Positions 37,410 through 49,219 of a DNA stretch of 64,000 nucleotides are shown here, piece by piece; within the stretch, counting starts at the first letter, position 1; the number at the start of each line of letters is the position of its first letter. Position numbers and translations under genes: made by a program. Source of the stretch: Pseudomonas sp. S30 (lineage in GTDB: Bacteria; Pseudomonadota; Gammaproteobacteria; Pseudomonadales; Pseudomonadaceae); NCBI RefSeq assembly GCF_016518545.1, contig NZ_JACVTO010000001.1:496001-560000 (forward strand), in the 5' to 3' direction. Under the pieces are notes generated by a model that was given only the letters and a program-made list of their open reading frames with translations, was not told where the DNA came from and ran no database searches.

Positions 37410-39593
37410 ATGGCGAAATGGCTAGAAGGCGGCGGGCAGATGGCCGAGCGCATTCGCGCCCACGACTGGGCGGCGACGCCACTGGGGCCACTGCACGCCT
37501 GGCCCGACGAACTCAAGACCACCGTGGCCCTGTGCCTGGCCTCGCGCTTCGCGCAGGCCGTACTCTGGGGCGACGCGCTGATCACCCTCTACAATGACGC
37601 GTTCTGCGAAATCCTCGGCGACAAACCCCTGGCCCTCGGGCGTCCTTTCAGCGAGGTGTGGCAGGAGGCCTGGAGCGACATCAGTGTCTTGGCCAGTCGT
37701 GCCATGGACGGTGAGGCCGTGTACATCGAGGATTTTCCGCTGATCATCGACCGTAGTCACGGTCCGGAGCGCGCCTACTTCACCTTCTGTTACAGCCCCA
37801 TCCGCAACCATCAAGGTCGGGTGGTCGGCATGCTTGATACCGTCAGCGAGACCACCGCCAGCGTCGTCGCCAACCAGCGTCTGAAGTTTCTCGACGACCT
37901 GGGCCGCGCCGTTGCCAACGTCACCGAGCCCGATGACATCCTGGCCATCACCACCGCCAGGCTGGGTGAGCACCTGAACCTTTCCAGCTGTGCCTACGCC
38001 ATCATGCATCCGGACCAGGACGGCTTCACCGTCTGCGGCAACTGGGTGGCGCCTGGTCTGCCAGCGCTGCTGGGCGACTATCGGCTGAGCGATTTCGGCG
38101 CGCTGTCACACCGCCGCCTGCGTGCCGGCGAGGCGCTGACGATCAGCGACCGGGACGCCGAAGTGCCGGCACACGAAGCGGTCGCGTTTCAGTCCATGGG
38201 TGTCGGCGCCACCATTTGCATGCCACTGGTCAAGGAGGGCCGACTGACCGCGCTGATGGCCATCAACGATCGCTCGCCACGGGTCTGGAGCGCCTACGAT
38301 CACGCCCTGATCAGCGAAGTCACCGAGCGTTCCTGGGCGCATATCCAGAGGGTCCAGGCCAGCACCGAGGCCCGCGAGACCTTGAAGGCCCTGGAAGCAC
38401 TCAACGCCACGCTGGAACAGCGCGTGGAAGAACGTACCGCGCAGCTGCTGCACACCGAAGCACTGCTGCGTCAGACCCAGAAGCTCGAGGCCATCGGTCA
38501 GCTCACCGGTGGCGTGGCCCACGATTTCAACAACCTGCTGACGATCATTCGCTCGTCGCTGCACTTTCTCCAGCGTCCGAACCTGGATGACGACCGTCGC
38601 CAGCGCTATCTCAAAACCGTGGCCGAGACCGTCGACCGTGGCGCCAAGCTCACCGGCCAGTTACTCGCCTTCGCCCGTCGCCAGGCGCTCAGCCCGCAGG
38701 TGTTCGAAGTGGGCCCGCGGTTACAGGCCATGGCCGAGATGCTCGATACCGCCACCGGTGCACGCGTGGAAGTCTCCCTGGAGCTGCCGGCCACTCCCTG
38801 CTACATCCGCGCCGACCTCGCTCAGCTGGAAACGGCGGTCATCAACCTGATGATCAATGGCCGCGACGCCATGAACGGCGAAGGTGTGCTGTGCCTGCGT
38901 CTGACAGCCGATCAGTCGCTACCGGCGCAGCGGGGCCAGCCGGACGTGAGCAAGAGGTTTGCGGCAATCTCGGTGGTCGATGATGGCGTGGGCATCACCC
39001 AGGCACTGCTCGAGCGCATATTCGACCCGTTCTTCACCACCAAGGCTTCGGGCCATGGCACCGGCCTCGGTCTGTCCCAGGTGATCGGCTTCGTCAAGCA
39101 GTCTGGCGGCGACGTGCAGGTGACCAGCGAACCGGGCAAGGGCACGACCTTCACCTTGTATCTACCCCAGGAGTCGGCCAGCGCCGTCTTGGCGACGGCC
39201 GAGCCCAGCCCGACGCCGGTGGTGGAACACGGCCCGAGGCGGATCCTGGTGGTCGAGGACAACCGTGACCTGGGCAGCTTCACTGCGCAGATTCTCAAGG
39301 ACAATGGCTATCGGGTCAGCTGGGCGACCTCCGCCGAGGATGCCCTGGCGCAATTGCACATGACCGAAGACGGCTTCGACGTGGTGTTCTCCGACGTGGT
39401 GATGCCTGGCATGGGCGGCCTGGCGCTGGCTGGACAATTGCGCCAGAGCCGTCCGCAACTGCCGATCATCCTTACGTCCGGGTACAGCGACGCGATCGCC
39501 GAGGGTGCCCATCAAGGCTTCCCCTTCCTGGCCAAACCTTACTCGGCCGAGCAGGTGTGCCAGATGCTCGACACGGTACTGGGCCCGGCGTGA
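37410..39593 (+). CDS. Hybrid sensor histidine kinase 1 (PAS-GAF-HisKA-HATPase-REC)
   Basis: A 727-residue soluble hybrid kinase without membrane helices. A PAS-like domain (about 15-150, with DWAATPLGPLHAWPDELKT and LYNDAFCEILG) and a GAF-like domain (about 160-315) precede HisKA with the phospho-acceptor His371 in GGVAHDFNN, an HATPase_c domain ending FDPFFTTKASGHGTGLGLSQVIGF in outline, and a receiver with Asp662 in FSDVVMPGMGG. It senses a cytoplasmic signal of unknown kind. Its stop is one base from the stop of a convergent paralogue. No output regulator gene is adjacent. Confidence 0.9.
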   Translation: MAKWLEGGGQMAERIRAHDWAATPLGPLHAWPDELKTTVALCLASRFAQAVLWGDALITLYNDAFCEILGDKPLALGRPFSEVWQEAWSDISVLASRAMDGEAVYIEDFPLIIDRSHGPERAYFTFCYSPIRNHQGRVVGMLDTVSETTASVVANQRLKFLDDLGRAVANVTEPDDILAITTARLGEHLNLSSCAYAIMHPDQDGFTVCGNWVAPGLPALLGDYRLSDFGALSHRRLRAGEALTISDRDAEVPAHEAVAFQSMGVGATICMPLVKEGRLTALMAINDRSPRVWSAYDHALISEVTERSWAHIQRVQASTEARETLKALEALNATLEQRVEERTAQLLHTEALLRQTQKLEAIGQLTGGVAHDFNNLLTIIRSSLHFLQRPNLDDDRRQRYLKTVAETVDRGAKLTGQLLAFARRQALSPQVFEVGPRLQAMAEMLDTATGARVEVSLELPATPCYIRADLAQLETAVINLMINGRDAMNGEGVLCLRLTADQSLPAQRGQPDVSKRFAAISVVDDGVGITQALLERIFDPFFTTKASGHGTGLGLSQVIGFVKQSGGDVQVTSEPGKGTTFTLYLPQESASAVLATAEPSPTPVVEHGPRRILVVEDNRDLGSFTAQILKDNGYRVSWATSAEDALAQLHMTEDGFDVVFSDVVMPGMGGLALAGQLRQSRPQLPIILTSGYSDAIAEGAHQGFPFLAKPYSAEQVCQMLDTVLGPA

Positions 39594-39594
39594 C

Positions 39595-41829
39595 TCACGC
39601 CTCTGCGCAGATCACCGGCAGGTCGACCGGCGCCAGCCGGGCCAGACTCTCGGCGAGCTCGGCCCGGCGAAACGGCTTGCGCAAGATATCGAAACCGGAG
39701 ATCTCGCGCGGGGTGAGGTTGGCGTAACCGGTGATGATCAGCACCGGCAACTGCGGCAGGCGCTTGCGCAGGCTGCGCGCCAGCTGCACGCCGGTCTGTT
39801 CGGGCATCACCTGGTCGGTGACCAGCAGCTCCGGCGCCAGGCCCTGCGCGATCAGCTCCAGCGCCTGGGCGGCACTGCCAGCTTCGGTGACCTGATAACC
39901 CAGATCGCGCAACTGCATGGCCGTCACCTGCCGAACCAGCGCTTCGTCATCCACCAACAGTACCTTCAGCGGACGCTGCGTGATCGGCGAATCTCCTGAG
40001 CCACCCAGGGGCGCCTGACCCCGCTCATCGCTGAGCGGCAGCCAGAGCGTCGCTACGGTGCCCTCGCCCAGCTGCGAACGGATGGCGAAATCGCCGCCCG
40101 ATTGCAACGACAGCCCTTGCACCATGGGTAATCCCAAGCCAGTGCCCTTGCCGATGCCCTTGGTCGAATAGAAAGGTTCGAAGCAGTGCTCGAGGACTTC
40201 CTGGCTCATGCCACAACCCGTATCGGCGACGTCCAGCCAGACCACCGGACCAGATCCCAGCGCCGCCGGACGGTCCTCGCGCTCGCCGCCGGCACCGGCA
40301 CTGATTTTCAGCTTGCCGCCCTGGCACATCGCATCACGGGCATTGACCACCAGGTTCAGCAGCGCCACTTCCAGCTGATGCGGATCGACCAGCACCGCTG
40401 GCAACCCTGGGTCGATCTGTACCTGGACATCAATGGTCGGCCCCAGCGCGCGGGTAATCAGCTCGTGCATGTCGCTGACCAGCGCCGCCAGCGATACGGC
40501 CTGCGGCTTGAGGGTCTGACGCCGGCCGAAACTGAGCATCCGACCGACCAGACTGCGCGCGCGGTCCGCCGCCTGCAGTGCACCGTCGATCAGGCGCGTC
40601 GCGCGTGCCGCGTCGTGAGGTCGTCGGGCGATCAGTTCGAGCGTGGCGATGATCGGCGTGAGCATGTTGTTGAAGTCATGGGCGATACCGCCGGTCAACT
40701 GGCCGACGGTCTCCATCTTGCGCGCTTCGTGCAACTGCATGAGATCGGCCTCACGCTCGGCCAGTATGCTGGCGACCCGCTCTTCCAGGGTCGCATTGAG
40801 CGTCATCAACTCCTGAAGGGTCGCCTCCAGATGCGCCGAACTCGCGCGCAGCGCATGCTGAGCGCGCGCATGCAGAATCGCCGACCAGGCCACCTTGGCC
40901 GCCTCCTCGACCAGGCGGCAGTGATCCTCGGCGAACACCTGCAGGCGATCGAACTCCACGCACAGCATCGCTTCGAGGGCCCCACCGCGCAGCAGCGGCA
41001 CCTTCAGGCAGGCGCCGCGGGCTGGCAACACCCCAAGGATTTCGCCATCGAGCAGCGAATGCCCGGCCTGCAGCCCGTCGCGCAGGCCTGGAGCCTCGTT
41101 CGCCCAGCACTGCTCGCCGCAGGCCGACGGCAAGCGACTGACCCAGTCCCTGGCGATGCGGTAGCGTTGCTCATCGCCAAGGTCTTCGCCGAACCACACC
41201 CGTGACGCGCCCAGTTCCTCCCCCAAGCGCTCGATCACATGCGCCTCGATGGCATCGGCCTCGGCGATGTCCGGCAGCACCTTGCCCAATGCCAGCAGGA
41301 AGGCCTGACGCCGCTCGAACTGCACCCGCGCGGTGGTTTCGGTGACGATGCACAGGACACCACCGATGCTGCCATCGGCCTCGCGCACGGCCGAATAGGA
41401 AACGTCGAAATACACCGTTTCGCCGACGCCGCTGCGTTGGATATAGAAGGGACGATCCTTGGCCGCATAGGTCTCGCCAGTCTCGCGCACCCGCCGCAGC
41501 AGGGGCTCGAGGTCGTCCCACAGCTCACGCCAGTACTCGATGGCCGGACGTCCCAGGGCATGGGGATGCTTGGCACCGATGGTCGGCGCGTAGGCATCGT
41601 TGTACAGCGCCACGTACTCTGGCCCCCAGAACAGCACGATCTGCGCCTGAGCCGGCAGCAGCGTGCCCATCAGGGTCTTGAGGCTCAGCGACCAGGCTTG
41701 TGGGTGGCCCAGCGGCGAGGCACTCCAGTCCATGCGCTGGATGAGCGACGCGATCATGCCGCCATTGATCAGGAAGCCAGGCGCAGGCGCGCTGGCGCAC
41801 TGGATATCGCTGTCCTTGGGTGGGTTCAT
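39595..41829 (-). CDS. Hybrid sensor histidine kinase 2, paralogue of kinase 1
   Basis: A 744-residue protein with the same architecture as the convergent kinase: PAS-like (about 25-165, DWSASPLGHPQAWSLSLKT and LYNDAYAPTIG), GAF-like (about 170-320), coiled coil, HisKA with His384 in GGIAHDFNN, HATPase_c with FEPFYSTKGIGKGTGLGLPMV, and receiver with Asp672 in VTDQVMPEQTG. The GAF regions differ much more than the kinase cores, so the two probably read different signals. No membrane helices are seen. Because both genes end within three bases, each transcript must run into the other's antisense unless ended by Rho. Confidence 0.9.
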   Translation of the reverse strand: MNPPKDSDIQCASAPAPGFLINGGMIASLIQRMDWSASPLGHPQAWSLSLKTLMGTLLPAQAQIVLFWGPEYVALYNDAYAPTIGAKHPHALGRPAIEYWRELWDDLEPLLRRVRETGETYAAKDRPFYIQRSGVGETVYFDVSYSAVREADGSIGGVLCIVTETTARVQFERRQAFLLALGKVLPDIAEADAIEAHVIERLGEELGASRVWFGEDLGDEQRYRIARDWVSRLPSACGEQCWANEAPGLRDGLQAGHSLLDGEILGVLPARGACLKVPLLRGGALEAMLCVEFDRLQVFAEDHCRLVEEAAKVAWSAILHARAQHALRASSAHLEATLQELMTLNATLEERVASILAEREADLMQLHEARKMETVGQLTGGIAHDFNNMLTPIIATLELIARRPHDAARATRLIDGALQAADRARSLVGRMLSFGRRQTLKPQAVSLAALVSDMHELITRALGPTIDVQVQIDPGLPAVLVDPHQLEVALLNLVVNARDAMCQGGKLKISAGAGGEREDRPAALGSGPVVWLDVADTGCGMSQEVLEHCFEPFYSTKGIGKGTGLGLPMVQGLSLQSGGDFAIRSQLGEGTVATLWLPLSDERGQAPLGGSGDSPITQRPLKVLLVDDEALVRQVTAMQLRDLGYQVTEAGSAAQALELIAQGLAPELLVTDQVMPEQTGVQLARSLRKRLPQLPVLIITGYANLTPREISGFDILRKPFRRAELAESLARLAPVDLPVICAEA

Positions 41830-42182
41830 GTCAGGCGGACCATCAGGAGTCTACGGCACTATCGGTTGAGTCTGAGCGTAAGAAATCAGCCACTTGCATA
41901 TGTTCCCCACAATCGTGAAGAAGATGTGCAGTTGGTCGAAATCAGGCATGAGCGACACCTTACTGCGCTGGTGGCGCCATAGGTGTTACAGGCGTTTCCG
42001 AGCGCCCCACTTTGGAGCGCGAAGGTGACGATAGCATCCACCGGGCACGAGGGATGGGATCTGTCACAGGAAGTATTTCCCAGACATCTCAAGACCTTGT
42101 CGAATTTCGAGAAAAGTGGCACGGCCTCTGCATGAGCATCTACATGGATAATTGGATACAAAAATCCAGGAGCCACTCCATC
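41830..42182. other. 353-bp intergenic region between the kinase 2 and GntR starts
   Basis: The region holds the divergent promoters of kinase 2 and the GntR gene. Close to the latter is an inverted repeat TGGAT-N6-ATCCA (42153-42168) that could be an autoregulatory operator. It ends 14 bp before the GntR start codon. I find no gene; a 42-codon frame starting at 41900 has no ribosome site. Confidence 0.4.
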
Positions 42183-42851
42183 ATGCATTTGGCCACGCCT
42201 TACTCCCGCCCGCCGGTCACGGCCGAAGAAGAAGCCTATGCGTTCCTGCTCGACGCCATCTGCACGGGCCGCTTTCGCACCGGCGACCGGCTGATCGCCG
42301 AGGAGATCGCCACTGACATCGGCATGAGCCGCATGCCCGTGCGCGAAGCCTTTCGCCGGCTGGCAGCCGAAGGCCTGGTGAACCTGCGGCCCAATCGCGG
42401 CGCTATCGTCAGCGGCCTGAACCTGGAAGAAATGCGCGAGGTCTTCGAGATGCGCAGCGCCCTCGAAGGCCTGGCCATCCGTCTGGCGGTACCGCGCCTG
42501 AACGAGCGCCACCTCAATCGCCTGGAGCGCCTGCTCGACGAGATGGACGAATGCCGTGACGACAGCGCCGAGTGGATCGGCCGCCACCGCGCCTTCCACC
42601 TCTACCTGTGCAGCCTGGCCGAGCGCCCACGACTACTGCGCCAGATCGGTGCCTTGTATTCGGTGATCGAGCCGCACCTGCGCCTGTGGCTACAACACGT
42701 CGACAAGCCCCTCAGCGCCCGCGAAGAGCACGCCGTCATCCTCGATGCGCTGCGCACTGGCGACGCCGCCGTGGCCGAACGCGTGCTCTGCGAACACATC
42801 GAGGGCACCGTTCCCTCCCTGCTGGAATTCCTCGAAGCAACGGGCACCTGA
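42183..42851 (+). CDS. GntR-family (FCD-type) regulator of the gamma-glutamyl/ABC cluster
   Basis: A 222-residue regulator with a winged helix containing IGMSRMPVREAFRRLAAEGLVNL (about 47-69) and a helical FCD sensor domain from about residue 82 (EMREVFEMRSALEGLAIRLA). It is 59 bp ahead of an amino-acid ABC transporter operon on the same strand and probably controls it. The start at 42183 uses an AGGAG site ten bases upstream; a long in-frame extension to 42012 covers promoter-like DNA and is rejected. Confidence 0.85.
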   Translation: MHLATPYSRPPVTAEEEAYAFLLDAICTGRFRTGDRLIAEEIATDIGMSRMPVREAFRRLAAEGLVNLRPNRGAIVSGLNLEEMREVFEMRSALEGLAIRLAVPRLNERHLNRLERLLDEMDECRDDSAEWIGRHRAFHLYLCSLAERPRLLRQIGALYSVIEPHLRLWLQHVDKPLSAREEHAVILDALRTGDAAVAERVLCEHIEGTVPSLLEFLEATGT

Positions 42852-42910
42852 GACCCGCTCTTCGGACGTACCACTGAACTGCCCGGCAACCTCACCTTCT
42901 GGAGCTGACC

Positions 42911-43720
42911 ATGTTCGTACGCAGGATCGCGCAGTGTCTGATCGCCATATGCCTCGTTGCGCCGCTCGCGCAGGCCGATACCCTGAAAATTCCCGACCGT
43001 TTGCAGCACGCTGACAAACTGGTGTTCTGCGGCGCCATGGACTCCCCGCCGATGGGCTTCTTCGACGCCGCGCAGAAGCCTGCCGGCGTGACCGTCGAGC
43101 TGGCCCAGACCATCGCCAAGCGCCTCGGCGACAAGCCGATCGACTGGCGTGTGACGCCGTTCTCGGGGTTGATCCCGGCGCTGCTGGCCGGACAATGCGA
43201 CATGCTCGCCGATCAGCTGTTCGACAAGCCCGAGCGCCGCCAGGTGATCGACATGGTCAACTACATGTACTCCAGCCAGGCGGTGGTGGTGACCAAGGGC
43301 AACCCCAAGGGCATCTACAGCCTGGACGACCTGTCCGGAAAGAAGGTCGCGGTACTCAACGGCTCGACCATCCGCACCCTGCTCGATGCCCACAACGCGC
43401 AGCTCCAGCAGGCCGGCAAACCGCCCATGCAGATCGTCGTCTACAACAGCGACACCGATGCCTTCCAGGCCCTGCGCATCCAGCAGGCCGACGCCTACGG
43501 CACCACCCTGGAAACCGCTGGCTATTACCAGAGCATGGCGGCCGATCTGTTCGAGACCGGCGTGCCGGCCTTCGCACGCATTCTCACCGGCTTCGGCTTT
43601 CGCAAGGACGACCCGCAGTTGAGCGCAGCGGTGGCCCAGATCTTCAAGGACATGCAGGCCGACGGCAGCTACCAGGCGCTGCTAGCGAAGTGGCACATCG
43701 AAGGCGACAAGCTGGACTGA
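42911..43720 (+). CDS. ABC transporter periplasmic amino-acid-binding protein
   Basis: A 269-residue family 3 solute-binding protein. A signal peptide (MFVRRIAQCLIAICLVAPLAQA) precedes the mature domain with LVFCGAMDSPPMGFFDAAQKPAGVTVELAQTIAKRLG in outline and the usual LLAGQCDMLADQLF segment near residue 95. It delivers a polar amino acid or derivative to the permease encoded 15 bp downstream. The ligand cannot be named from sequence. A CTGGAG site precedes the ATG. Confidence 0.9.
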   Translation: MFVRRIAQCLIAICLVAPLAQADTLKIPDRLQHADKLVFCGAMDSPPMGFFDAAQKPAGVTVELAQTIAKRLGDKPIDWRVTPFSGLIPALLAGQCDMLADQLFDKPERRQVIDMVNYMYSSQAVVVTKGNPKGIYSLDDLSGKKVAVLNGSTIRTLLDAHNAQLQQAGKPPMQIVVYNSDTDAFQALRIQQADAYGTTLETAGYYQSMAADLFETGVPAFARILTGFGFRKDDPQLSAAVAQIFKDMQADGSYQALLAKWHIEGDKLD

Positions 43721-43735
43721 GCCGAGGCGACGATC

Positions 43736-44506
43736 ATGAATTTCAGTTGGGATATCTTCTGGCAGTACCTGCTACGCCCCAGTGACATCTACCTGTACGG
43801 CCTGTGGCTGACCTGCGTGATCGCCGTCAGCGCAATGCTCCTGGGCTGCCTGCTGGGGTTGTTGGCAGCCTTGATGCGCCTGTCGTCCAACCCCCTGCTG
43901 CAATACCCGGTACGTGTCTACGTCTGGCTGATGCGCGGCACGCCGCTGCTGGTGCAGATCGTGTTTCTCTACACCGCGCTGGCCGCCGCAGGGCTGTTCC
44001 GCTTCCAGGACCTGGACCTGGGCCTGTTCGTGCTGCCTGGCAACATTCAGGCAGCGATCATAGCCCTGGGTCTGAACGAAGGCGCGTACATGGCCGAGAT
44101 CATCCGTGCCGGCATCGGCGCAGTTGACAAGGGCCAGTACGAAGCCGGTCGCTCGCTGGGCATGACCTTCCCCCGCCTGATGCGCCGCATCGTCCTGCCC
44201 CAGGCTTTCAGGGTGATCGTGCCGCCGCTGGGCAACGAGTTCAACGTGATGCTCAAGAACACCACGCTGGTCAGCGTGATCGGCGTTCAGGAGCTACTGC
44301 TGAGCACGCAGATGGTCACCTCGGCGACGTTCCGGGTGTTCGAGCTGTACCTGGTCGTGGCGATCTACTTCCTGCTGCTGACGACCTTGTGGGGCCTGTT
44401 CCAGCGCTGGCTGGAGAAGCGCTTCGGGCGCGCCGACGGCCATGCAGCCTCGGCACCGCGGCGGTTGTTCGGTCTGCAAGCGATGAAATTGCTGAGGGGA
44501 CGATGA
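43736..44506 (+). CDS. Amino-acid ABC transporter permease (HisM/GlnP type)
   Basis: A 256-residue inner-membrane protein with about five helices and the EAA-type cytoplasmic loop [25 protein letters not shown] in outline (about 137-162), which contacts the ATPase. The early [14 protein letters not shown] motif (about 63-76) marks the polar amino-acid family. Only one permease gene is present, so a homodimer is likely. It is separated from the ATPase gene by one base. Confidence 0.92.
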   Translation: MNFSWDIFWQYLLRPSDIYLYGLWLTCVIAVSAMLLGCLLGLLAALMRLSSNPLLQYPVRVYVWLMRGTPLLVQIVFLYTALAAAGLFRFQDLDLGLFVLPGNIQAAIIALGLNEGAYMAEIIRAGIGAVDKGQYEAGRSLGMTFPRLMRRIVLPQAFRVIVPPLGNEFNVMLKNTTLVSVIGVQELLLSTQMVTSATFRVFELYLVVAIYFLLLTTLWGLFQRWLEKRFGRADGHAASAPRRLFGLQAMKLLRGR

Positions 44507-44507
44507 C

Positions 44508-46390
<1,883 letters not shown>

Positions 46391-46447
46391 CGCAGACCAG
46401 GTTCGGCATGGTGCCGGGCCCCGATGCCCCTTCAGGAAGAGCCCGAC

Positions 46448-48064
46448 ATGCTGAAGTTCTCTGCACATGAATACCCCTATCCCTCACAGCGCCAGAGCGT
46501 CTTCGCCCGCAACGGCATGGTCGCCACCTCACAACCCCTGGCGGCCGAGGCTGGTATTGCCATGCTGCGCGCCGGCGGCAATGCCATCGATGCGGCCATT
46601 GCCACCGCCGCTGCCTTGACGGTGGTCGAACCTACCGGCTGCGCCATCGGCGGTGACGCCTTCGCACTGGTCTGGGTCAAGGACAAGCTCCACGGCCTGG
46701 ACGCCAGTGGCCGCGCCCCGGCCTCGCTGTCGATCGACGCGGTGAAGGCTGCCGGCCACGAGCGGATGCCGGTGCATGGCTGGTTGCCAGTGACCGTCCC
46801 TGGCATTCCCGCGGCCTGGGCGGCGCTGTCCGAGCGCTTCGGCACACTGCCCTTTGCCGACCTGCTGCAACCGGCCATCGCCCTCGCCCAGGAAGGCTTT
46901 CCGGTCTCCCCCGTGGTCGCCCATCAATGGCGCATCGCCCAGGACGAGTTCCAGTCCAGCCTGGCGCGCGAGCCTGCCCTGCAGGCCTGGTTCGACACTT
47001 TCCTGATCGACGGCCGGTCGCCCGAGGCCGGGCAACTGTTCCGTAACCCGGCACAGGCCCGCAGCCTGGCCGAGCTGGCCCGGACCCGTTGCGAAAGTTT
47101 CTACCGTGGCCCACTGGCACAGCGCATCGCCGCCCATGCCGGCGCCAGCGGCGGCCACCTGAGCGCTGCGGACCTGGCAGGCTACCGCCCCAAGTGGGTC
47201 GAGCCGATCAAGCTCGACTACCGAGGCTACGACGTGTGGGAGATTCCGCCCAGCGGCCAGGGCCTGATCGCCCTGATGACCCTCAACATTCTCCAGGGCT
47301 ATGCATTCGACCAGCGCGACAGCCAGCTCACCTGGCACCGCCAGCTCGAAGCCATGAAAAAGGCCTACGCCGACGGCCTGCACTACATCACCGACCCCGA
47401 ACACATGCGCATGGCCACCGACCGACTGCTGGGCGAGGCGTATGCTGCACGCCGCCGCGCCGAGATCGGCGAGCGCGCCGAGGCGCCCTTGCACGGCGAT
47501 CCCGATGCCAGCGGCACGGTGTACATCGCCACCGCCGACGGCGAAGGCAACATGGTCTCGTTCATCCAGAGCGCCTATCACGGCTTCGGCTCCGGGGTGG
47601 TGCTGCCGGACAGCGGCATCGGCCTGCAGAACCGTGGCTCGGAGTTCAGCCTGAACGCCGAGCACGCCAATGCCCTGGCGCCCGGCAAACAGACCTTCCA
47701 CACCATCATTCCGGGCTTTCTGAGCAAAGGCGGCGTCCCCATCGGACCGTTCGGCGTGATGGGCGGCTACATGCAGCCCCAGGGCCATGTGCAGATGGTC
47801 ATGAACCTGGTGGACTTCGGTCTCAATCCCCAGGCCGCCCTGGATGCGCCGCGCTGGCAGTGGCTGGGCGACATGAAGGTGGGAATCGAACAGGGCGCCT
47901 CGCGCGATCTCGCGTTCGCCTTGGCGCGACGCGGCCATCAGATCGAGATTGCCCATGACCTCACCGACTTCGGCCGTGGCCAGATCATCGTGCGCGATCC
48001 ACACACCGGCGTGCTGTGCGGCGGTACCGAGCCCAGGGCAGACTCGCACATCGCCGTGTACTGA
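46448..48064 (+). CDS. Gamma-glutamyltransferase family protein, cytoplasmic form
   Basis: A 538-residue Ntn-hydrolase of the gamma-glutamyltransferase family (YwrD-like). Typical blocks are GMVATSQPLAAEAGIAMLRAGGNAIDAAIA near residue 24, GCAIGGDAFALVW near 64 and the autocleavage threonine, likely Thr357 in ASGTVYIA, followed by NMVSFIQSAYHGFGSGVVLP. No signal peptide is present, unlike the periplasmic E. coli enzyme, so substrates must be imported first; the ABC genes just upstream could do so. The start at 46448 follows GGAAGAG. Confidence 0.9.
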   Translation: MLKFSAHEYPYPSQRQSVFARNGMVATSQPLAAEAGIAMLRAGGNAIDAAIATAAALTVVEPTGCAIGGDAFALVWVKDKLHGLDASGRAPASLSIDAVKAAGHERMPVHGWLPVTVPGIPAAWAALSERFGTLPFADLLQPAIALAQEGFPVSPVVAHQWRIAQDEFQSSLAREPALQAWFDTFLIDGRSPEAGQLFRNPAQARSLAELARTRCESFYRGPLAQRIAAHAGASGGHLSAADLAGYRPKWVEPIKLDYRGYDVWEIPPSGQGLIALMTLNILQGYAFDQRDSQLTWHRQLEAMKKAYADGLHYITDPEHMRMATDRLLGEAYAARRRAEIGERAEAPLHGDPDASGTVYIATADGEGNMVSFIQSAYHGFGSGVVLPDSGIGLQNRGSEFSLNAEHANALAPGKQTFHTIIPGFLSKGGVPIGPFGVMGGYMQPQGHVQMVMNLVDFGLNPQAALDAPRWQWLGDMKVGIEQGASRDLAFALARRGHQIEIAHDLTDFGRGQIIVRDPHTGVLCGGTEPRADSHIAVY

Positions 48065-48265
48065 CTGTGCCTTGACAGCGTGACTGGCCACTGATGCGCT
48101 GTAGAGGTCAAGGACCCAATGCGATTCCACCTACAGCCTGTCAGGAAGCCAGAACCTTGAAGCAGCAGATTCCCTACCCGACAATGCCCGAGTGATTCAT
48201 TGCCAACGATGGCCAAGGTCGCTGCCTGATGCAAAGGCCGCAGTGAAAGGGAATCTGATCCACCC

Positions 48266-49144
48266 ATGAACGCGTTCAAGAGCAAAGTCCTCAACGCCTA
48301 CCATGAATGCCCGGTGCCGCATCGCTTCTACCTCGCGTCGATGACGGTCTATCTACTTGGCTTGATGGCGTGCCTCAGGTGGGGTTCTCCGTCGCTGACG
48401 CTGCTCACTGGCCTCACCAGCCTTCTCGTCCTGTGCGGGTTCACACTCTGGTGTCTACCGCTGATGCGCTGGATTCACTCGGTCTGGCATCGCCCTTTTG
48501 CCAAGATCCCGATCCTGCTGTTGCACCTGCTCGCGCTGTTGATCGCCACAGCCTGCGCGCGATTCGCCGTCGCCGACAGTCTGGGCCTACCCCCGCAGAG
48601 CTTCGATCTCACCGTGGGCTTCCTGGTCGCGCTGTTCTACATCCCGGCATGGCTGGCAGTCATGGGGCTTCTGCTGGCCTGCGCCGCAATCCTGATCATG
48701 TTCATCGCCCTGCTGACGTTGCCCTTCGAAGCGCTCTGGCAGCAGCTGGCCCTGCTGCTCAACCCCTTGCTGCGCACGCCCCTGCCTGTGCCGTCACGCA
48801 ATATGATGATCTTTCACGGCCTTGGCGCCCTTTATGCCTGCTTTCTGCTCACGACCGCCTACGGCTATGCCACAGAAGACTTCGGCGCGACGTTCAAGGG
48901 GGTGGTCACGGTGATTGCGCTCAAGAGCGACTTTCACCAGACACCCAACTACCCGGGGTACAGGTCCGACGAGTACCTGCACCCACTGGAGAACGGGTAT
49001 ACGGCTTTCATACGAAGCTTGAGCGACCATAGCACCGTGATTGGCGTGCGGTCGCAGACGGAACAAGTATCAGAGGTGGTGATCGAAACGCTGCCGTCGT
49101 TCAAGACGGCCTTCGAATCATTGTTCGAAGGCGTCTCGTCCTAG
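48266..49144 (+). CDS. Hypothetical multi-pass membrane protein
   Basis: A 292-residue protein I do not recognise. It has about five hydrophobic stretches (roughly 22-38, 43-65, 78-101, 113-150 and 183-200) and a soluble C-terminal tail of about 90 residues (from GATFKGVVTVIALKSDFHQ) that contains the only sizeable polar domain. It stands alone between the gamma-glutamyltransferase and aldo/keto reductase genes. Its GC content is a little below that of its neighbours. The start at 48266 follows a GAAAGGGA stretch. Confidence 0.7.
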   Translation: MNAFKSKVLNAYHECPVPHRFYLASMTVYLLGLMACLRWGSPSLTLLTGLTSLLVLCGFTLWCLPLMRWIHSVWHRPFAKIPILLLHLLALLIATACARFAVADSLGLPPQSFDLTVGFLVALFYIPAWLAVMGLLLACAAILIMFIALLTLPFEALWQQLALLLNPLLRTPLPVPSRNMMIFHGLGALYACFLLTTAYGYATEDFGATFKGVVTVIALKSDFHQTPNYPGYRSDEYLHPLENGYTAFIRSLSDHSTVIGVRSQTEQVSEVVIETLPSFKTAFESLFEGVSS

Positions 49145-49219
49145 CTGCGGCCGACGTCGGTGTGGTGTCGGTCGAGAGGTGAAGCGCAAGCGGCAAGCCT
49201 ACTGCCGTTTACGCTTCAC

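Noticed and set aside
41900..42028. A short frame starting MFPTIVKKM between kinase 2 and the GntR gene
   Set aside because: It has no ribosome site or resemblance to a known protein and lies in a promoter region.
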